DNA from: Desemzia incerta
Lineage (GTDB): Bacteria; Bacillota; Bacilli; Lactobacillales; Carnobacteriaceae
Reading direction: 5' to 3'
Length of the DNA stretch: 64,000 nt
Assembly (NCBI RefSeq): GCF_900115825.1
Contig: NZ_FOXW01000005.1
Location: 124,001-188,000 of the forward strand
The notes below the pieces were generated by a model. It was not told the origin of the DNA and searched no databases. It saw only the letters and a list, made by a program, of their open reading frames with translations. Positions 60,402 to 64,000 of this stretch are shown piece after piece. Position numbers and translations under genes: made by a program. How positions within the stretch are numbered: the first letter of the stretch is position 1; each line of letters starts with the position of its first letter.

Positions 60402-60758
60402 ATGGCAGTTGAAGTAAAATACAGTTCAAATGGTTTATGGGTAGCAAAAAACGGTGAACATTACCGTATCGGCTTGTCAGAAAAAGGTCAAGATGATCTA
60501 GGTGAAGTCATGTTTGCAGATGTGCCTAAAGAGATCAAAACGATGAAAGCTGGAGACTCGTTGCTGGGTGTTGAAGGAGCAAAGGCTGTCACAGAATTGG
60601 AATCTCCATTAAGCGGTGAGGTTGTTCAATTCAATGAAGAGCTATTGAATAGTCCTGAAGGCTTGAACAGTGAAGATCAACAGAGCAATTGGATCGTTGA
60701 ACTGACGAACGTCGACATTAGTGAATTTGAAAAGCTGGAAAATGATATTCAGTTATAA
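60402..60758 (+). CDS. gcvH: GcvH-like lipoyl-carrier protein
   Basis: A 118-residue H-protein homologue. The lipoylation hairpin is present, with the lysine in VEGAKAVTELESPLSG near residue 65, and GLSEKGQDDLG is the usual N-terminal motif. In most Lactobacillales the rest of the glycine cleavage system is absent, and GcvH is needed instead as a lipoyl relay to 2-oxoacid dehydrogenase E2 subunits; no gcvT or gcvP gene is nearby here. It follows the ArsC/Spx-like gene by 21 bases with AGAAGGAGA before the ATG. Just after it comes the promoter of the methionine transporter. Confidence 0.9.
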   Translation: MAVEVKYSSNGLWVAKNGEHYRIGLSEKGQDDLGEVMFADVPKEIKTMKAGDSLLGVEGAKAVTELESPLSGEVVQFNEELLNSPEGLNSEDQQSNWIVELTNVDISEFEKLENDIQL

Positions 60759-60765
60759 AAAAGAT

Positions 60766-60794
60766 TTGACAGACTCCATAGAGACTGATAAACT
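60766..60794 (+). promoter_or_regulatory. Promoter of the metNIQ T-box leader
   Basis: -35 TTGACA (60766-60771), 17-base spacer, -10 TAAACT (60789-60794), placing the transcript start near 60801. Confidence 0.75.
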
Positions 60795-60800
60795 AAGTCT

Positions 60801-61113
60801 CAAGATTAATCAGAATAACCTGCTATGAGAAGAAGAGTAAATTTTGGCTGAAAATTTTTAGAGAGCTCCGGTTGCTGAAAAGGAGTATTGGAAGCAAAAT
60901 TGAAGATGGTCTTTGAGCAGAATGAGTGAATGCTATGCACAAGCTTGTTCCGGGAACTCCCGATATAGAGTCACAGTATAAGAGTCAGCAATGGGCTCCG
61001 TACTGGCTAAGGTTCATTCAGTAATGGATGGATAAATTAAGGTGGTAACACGAAACGACAACTTTCGTCCTTTATTTGAGTAATTAACTCGAATAGTGGG
61101 CGAAAGTTTTTTT
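60801..61113 (+). promoter_or_regulatory. T-box leader (probably methionine) of metNIQ
   Basis: A T-box RNA leader. The stem I region contains AGAGAGCTCCGGTTGCTG (60859-60876), the antiterminator carries the T-box AAGGTGGTAACACG (61039-61052), and AACTTTCG (61060-61067) pairs with CGAAAGTT (61101-61108) to form the terminator with T7. Uncharged tRNA should stabilise the antiterminator and allow transcription. Methionine is inferred from the downstream genes; possible ATG specifiers lie in CAGAATGAGTG and GTGAATGCT near 60920, but I could not fix the specifier by eye. Confidence 0.9.
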
Positions 61114-61155
61114 ATTGTATGGGAAAGAAACAGTGAAGAATGGAGAGCAGAAAAA

Positions 61156-62187
61156 ATGATTAGATTATCCAATGTGATCAAAAGTTTTGATACGAAACAA
61201 GGAACGCTAACTGCTGTAGACAACGTAAATCTCTCCATTGAGAGCGGAGAAATTTACGGGATCATCGGTTACTCCGGTGCTGGAAAAAGTACATTAGTCC
61301 GCATGTTCAATGGGTTAGAAAAACCAACTAAAGGAGAAATCACTTTAGGAGACAGCGTGATCTCAAAATTGACCGGAAAAGCATTAAGAGAAAAGAGACA
61401 AAAAATTGGGATGATCTTCCAACATTTCAATTTATTGTGGTCAAGAACCGTTCTCGAAAATATTTTGCTGCCGCTGGAAATTGCTAATGTTCCTAAACAT
61501 GACCAGCTGGAAAAAGCTTATGAACTGATTCGTTTAGTAGGGTTAGAGGGAAGAGAGGATGCTTATCCTGCTGAATTATCTGGAGGGCAAAAACAACGTG
61601 TAGGTATTGCTAGAGCTCTAGCAAATGAACCGACATTGCTGTTATGTGATGAAGCGACTAGCGCATTAGACCCACAAACAACGGATGAGGTTTTAGAGTT
61701 ATTGTTAGAGATCAACAAACGATTGAATCTAACCATCGTTATGATCACTCATGAAATGCATGTAGTGCGAAAAATCTGTCACAAAGTAGCCGTGATGGAA
61801 AAAGGAAAAATTGTTGAAGAGGGTAATGTGCTGGAAGTTTTCAAACGTCCGCAACAAGAAATCACGAAACGATTCATTCGCCAAGACACAGATCCGGAAA
61901 GTGAAGAGACAGACATCGTATTGGCTCAAGTATTCAAAGATTACCCGAATGGCAAGCTGCTTCATTTGACGTTCAATGCTGAGAACTCAAAGCAGCCTGT
62001 TCTAAGCCAATTGATTCGTCATCACGACATCGAGTTGAATGTCATTCAAGGAAGCATCCAACAGACACACTCTGGCTCAATTGGTTCTTTGTATGTTCAA
62101 GTGACAGGAGATTCGACTGAAATCAGCTCAGTATTAGCGGATTTAACTAAAATGAATGTAGAAGCTGAGGTGATCGAACATGTTTAA
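61156..62187 (+). CDS. metN: Methionine ABC transporter ATP-binding protein MetN
   Basis: ABC ATPase of 343 residues. Walker A GYSGAGKST is near residue 38, the signature LSGGQKQRVG near residue 140, Walker B LLLCDEATSALD near residue 160 and the switch histidine in MITHEMH. The last 90 residues form the NIL (ACT-like) domain that binds methionine and inhibits transport. The open frame reaches back to 61096 inside the terminator, but the ATG at 61156 with TGGAGAG upstream gives the proper start MIRLSNVIKSF. It overlaps metI by eight bases. Confidence 0.96.
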   Translation: MIRLSNVIKSFDTKQGTLTAVDNVNLSIESGEIYGIIGYSGAGKSTLVRMFNGLEKPTKGEITLGDSVISKLTGKALREKRQKIGMIFQHFNLLWSRTVLENILLPLEIANVPKHDQLEKAYELIRLVGLEGREDAYPAELSGGQKQRVGIARALANEPTLLLCDEATSALDPQTTDEVLELLLEINKRLNLTIVMITHEMHVVRKICHKVAVMEKGKIVEEGNVLEVFKRPQQEITKRFIRQDTDPESEETDIVLAQVFKDYPNGKLLHLTFNAENSKQPVLSQLIRHHDIELNVIQGSIQQTHSGSIGSLYVQVTGDSTEISSVLADLTKMNVEAEVIEHV

Positions 62188-62884
62188 ATCTCTGATTGTA
62201 GGAGAAGGTCTTTTTTCTCAGTATGTTGATTTTGAAGAGGTCAACTGGGAAAGAATTCAAGAAGCTACTCAAGAAACCTTATTGATGACAGCTATTTCTG
62301 TAGCAGCAGTCTTTATTTTAGGTTTGGTGATTGGATTATTATTGTATGAAACTGCTGGGAAAAAAAGTGTTTTTGCAAAAGTACTGCACCTTATCGTCAG
62401 TATGTTTGTAAATATATTTAGATCTGTACCTTTCATTATTTTAATTGTATTATTGATTCCATTTACTAAACAACTGGTCGGTTCGATTATTGGACCGGTG
62501 GCTGCTTTACCCGCGCTGATTATTTCGTCAGCACCCTTTTATGGACGTTTAGTAGAAACTGGTTTTAGAGAAATAGATAAAGGAGTCATTGAAGCTGCTG
62601 AAGCAATGGGAGCCAATAAATGGCAAGTTATTTATAAAGTTCTAATACCAGAAAGCCTGCCTTCAATCATCGCTGGAATCACTACTACGGCTATTTCGTT
62701 AGTTGGGTACACAGCTATGGCGGGTGTTATCGGAGCAGGTGGATTGGGAAATCTAGCTTATCTGGAAGGATTCCAAAGAAACCAGCCGACAGTCACATTA
62801 GTTGCGACAGTCATCGTCTTGATCATGGTATTTCTGATACAAGACATCGGAGAACGAGTAGTTGACCGAGTAGACAAACGCTAA
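62180..62884 (+). CDS. metI: Methionine ABC transporter permease MetI
   Basis: Five-helix permease of 234 residues. The EAA loop that contacts the ATPase reads EAAEAMGANKWQVIYKVLIPES near residue 140. Together with MetN and MetQ it imports L- and D-methionine. It overlaps metN by eight bases and is 63 bases before metQ. The ribosome site is within the metN end (GAGGTGATC). Also known as metP. Confidence 0.96.
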   Translation: MFKSLIVGEGLFSQYVDFEEVNWERIQEATQETLLMTAISVAAVFILGLVIGLLLYETAGKKSVFAKVLHLIVSMFVNIFRSVPFIILIVLLIPFTKQLVGSIIGPVAALPALIISSAPFYGRLVETGFREIDKGVIEAAEAMGANKWQVIYKVLIPESLPSIIAGITTTAISLVGYTAMAGVIGAGGLGNLAYLEGFQRNQPTVTLVATVIVLIMVFLIQDIGERVVDRVDKR

Positions 62885-62947
62885 AAAGAAAGAGTCAATT
62901 TAAAATAGGGTTTAACCATTAAAAAAATCATTAGGGGGAAGTTAGTT

Positions 62948-63793
62948 ATGAAAAAATCGATCTTTATCAAATCATTAGCAACAGTAGGAGCAGCTCTTTT
63001 ATTAGCTGCATGTGGAAACAGCGAGAATGCTGGAGATACTTCAAATGGAAACACAGAAGAAACAACAATCAAAATTGGTGCCAGCAACACACCGCATGCG
63101 GAAATCTTAGAATTCGCAGCGCCTATTTTAGAAGAAGAAGGTGTTACGCTGGATATCAGTACTTACAATGATTATGTTGTGCCTAACGTAGCGTTGGATG
63201 AAGGCGACTTGGATGCAAACTACTTCCAACACGTTCCTTTCTTTGAAGCTGCTGTAGCTGAAAATGATTATGACTTCGTTAATGCTGGTGGAATTCATTT
63301 GGAACCAATCGGCTTATTCTCGCAAGAATATGCTAGTTTAGATGAGCTGCCGGATGGAGCAACGATTCTTGTCAGCAGCAACCAATCTGACTGGGGCCGT
63401 ATTATTGCTATTTTCCAAGAAGCTGGATTAGTGAGTGTAGACGAAGGAACAGATTTAACGACTGCAACATTTGATGATATTACAGAAAATTCGAAGAACT
63501 TAGTCTTTGAATATGAAAATGATCCTGCTTTGATGCCAACACTTTACACACAAGGTGAAGGGGACATTGTAGCAATCAACTCCAACTTTGCAGTAGACCA
63601 AGGCTTAAACCCGTTAGAAGATTCAATTGCTTTAGAAAGTGAAAGCTCGCCTTATGCAAATATCATTGCAGTAAGAAGCGAAGATAAAGACAATGAAGCT
63701 ATTACTAAATTAGTAGAAGTTTTAAGATCTCAAGAAGTTCAAGATTACATTCTTGAAACTTGGGATGGTGCAGTAGTTCCTGTAACAGAGTAA
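62948..63793 (+). CDS. metQ: Methionine-binding lipoprotein MetQ
   Basis: NlpA-family lipoprotein of 281 residues. The signal peptide ends in LLAAC near residue 21. The mature part starts IKIGASNTPHAEILEFAAPILEEEGV, the family hallmark, and continues with YNDYVVPNVALDEGDLDANYFQHVPF, which lines the methionine site. AGGGGGAAG lies before the ATG. It is the last gene of the T-box-controlled transporter operon and is followed by a terminator. Confidence 0.95.
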   Translation: MKKSIFIKSLATVGAALLLAACGNSENAGDTSNGNTEETTIKIGASNTPHAEILEFAAPILEEEGVTLDISTYNDYVVPNVALDEGDLDANYFQHVPFFEAAVAENDYDFVNAGGIHLEPIGLFSQEYASLDELPDGATILVSSNQSDWGRIIAIFQEAGLVSVDEGTDLTTATFDDITENSKNLVFEYENDPALMPTLYTQGEGDIVAINSNFAVDQGLNPLEDSIALESESSPYANIIAVRSEDKDNEAITKLVEVLRSQEVQDYILETWDGAVVPVTE

Positions 63794-63824
63794 AAAAGAA
63801 ATATATCGATAGAAAAGAAGAAAT

Positions 63825-63867
63825 AGGATCGCTACCTGTGCTTATTGGCAGGTGGTGATCCTTTTTT
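63825..63867 (+). terminator. Terminator after metQ
   Basis: AGGATC-C-ACCTG and CAGGT-G-GATCCT pair around an 8-10 base loop, then T6. The remaining 133 bases of the window show no gene. Confidence 0.9.
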
Positions 63868-64000
63868 GTGGTGAAAAAGAGGGACAGAGAATTCTCACTC
63901 ACAAAGATAGCTGAATCCAATCAAGCTGAAACTTATGAGTTAAAGCATCTTATTTCATGAATTCTATATATGATTAAAAATAGATAAACCTCGATATCTA

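Overview
The window looks like a chromosome segment of a low-GC lactic acid bacterium, most likely Carnobacterium or a close relative in the Carnobacteriaceae. The reasons are the rapZ-yvcK-whiA cluster, a cggR-gap-pgk-tpiA-gpmI-eno glycolytic block followed by secG-est-rnr-smpB, a class III fructose bisphosphatase, a sufCDSUB operon, rpoN beside a sigma-54-type mannose PTS promoter, DUF2969 and DUF956 genes, and a two-piece-free tmRNA whose tag reads AKNNNNTYALAA. The genus is inferred from gene order and protein style, not from a search. No prophage, insertion sequence, CRISPR array or integrase was seen.

Layout. 1-224: start of a dihydrolipoamide dehydrogenase gene on the minus strand. 425-3341: rapZ, yvcK, whiA; then rpoN convergent. 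4964-6553: tRNA-Arg(CCG), CtsR-controlled clpP and a thioredoxin-fold protein. 6928-14074: central glycolytic genes led by the CggR repressor. 14288-15958: a GH13 glucosidase broken by an amber codon. 16074-20071: secG, carboxylesterase, RNase R, SmpB. 20199-27141: an orphan SIR2-like protein, an orphan sugar-binding lipoprotein, fbp, two phosphatases and a sirtuin. 27333-27696: tmRNA (minus). 28089-29917: a glucuronide locus collapsed by an internal deletion. 30140-35268: SUF iron-sulfur assembly. 35508-46835: transporters, membrane and envelope proteins, oxidoreductases, then a ROK regulator and a PTS IIC gene that have both lost their 5' ends at one junction, and a uracil-DNA-glycosylase-like gene. 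47344-50640: mannose PTS and manO behind a perfect -24/-12 element. 50788-60758: small envelope genes, a DJ-1 pseudogene, aldo/keto reductase, ATL, FAH-family enzyme, acyltransferase, alanine dehydrogenase, YihY, RodA, an ArsC/Spx-like protein and a GcvH-like protein. 60801-63793: a T-box leader followed by the methionine ABC transporter metNIQ.

How it fits together. Sugar enters through the mannose PTS, which the sequence places under RpoN, and is burned by the CggR-controlled glycolytic genes; fbp serves the reverse direction. tmRNA, SmpB and RNase R, the trans-translation partners, all lie in the window, with ClpP as general protease. The most striking pattern is recent decay of peripheral genes: a nonsense codon in the GH13 glucosidase, a deletion joining a glucuronide transporter to the tail of beta-glucuronidase, a deletion removing the divergent 5' ends of a ROK regulator and a cellobiose/lactose-type IIC, and a nonsense codon in a DJ-1/PfpI gene. 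The rest of each reading frame is still open, so the lesions are probably young. I did not find a clear new multigene system. The best leads for something undescribed are the solitary SIR2-like protein, the 300-base leader of the mannose PTS, the BNR-repeat membrane protein and the unexplained intergenic transcript-like segment before fbp.
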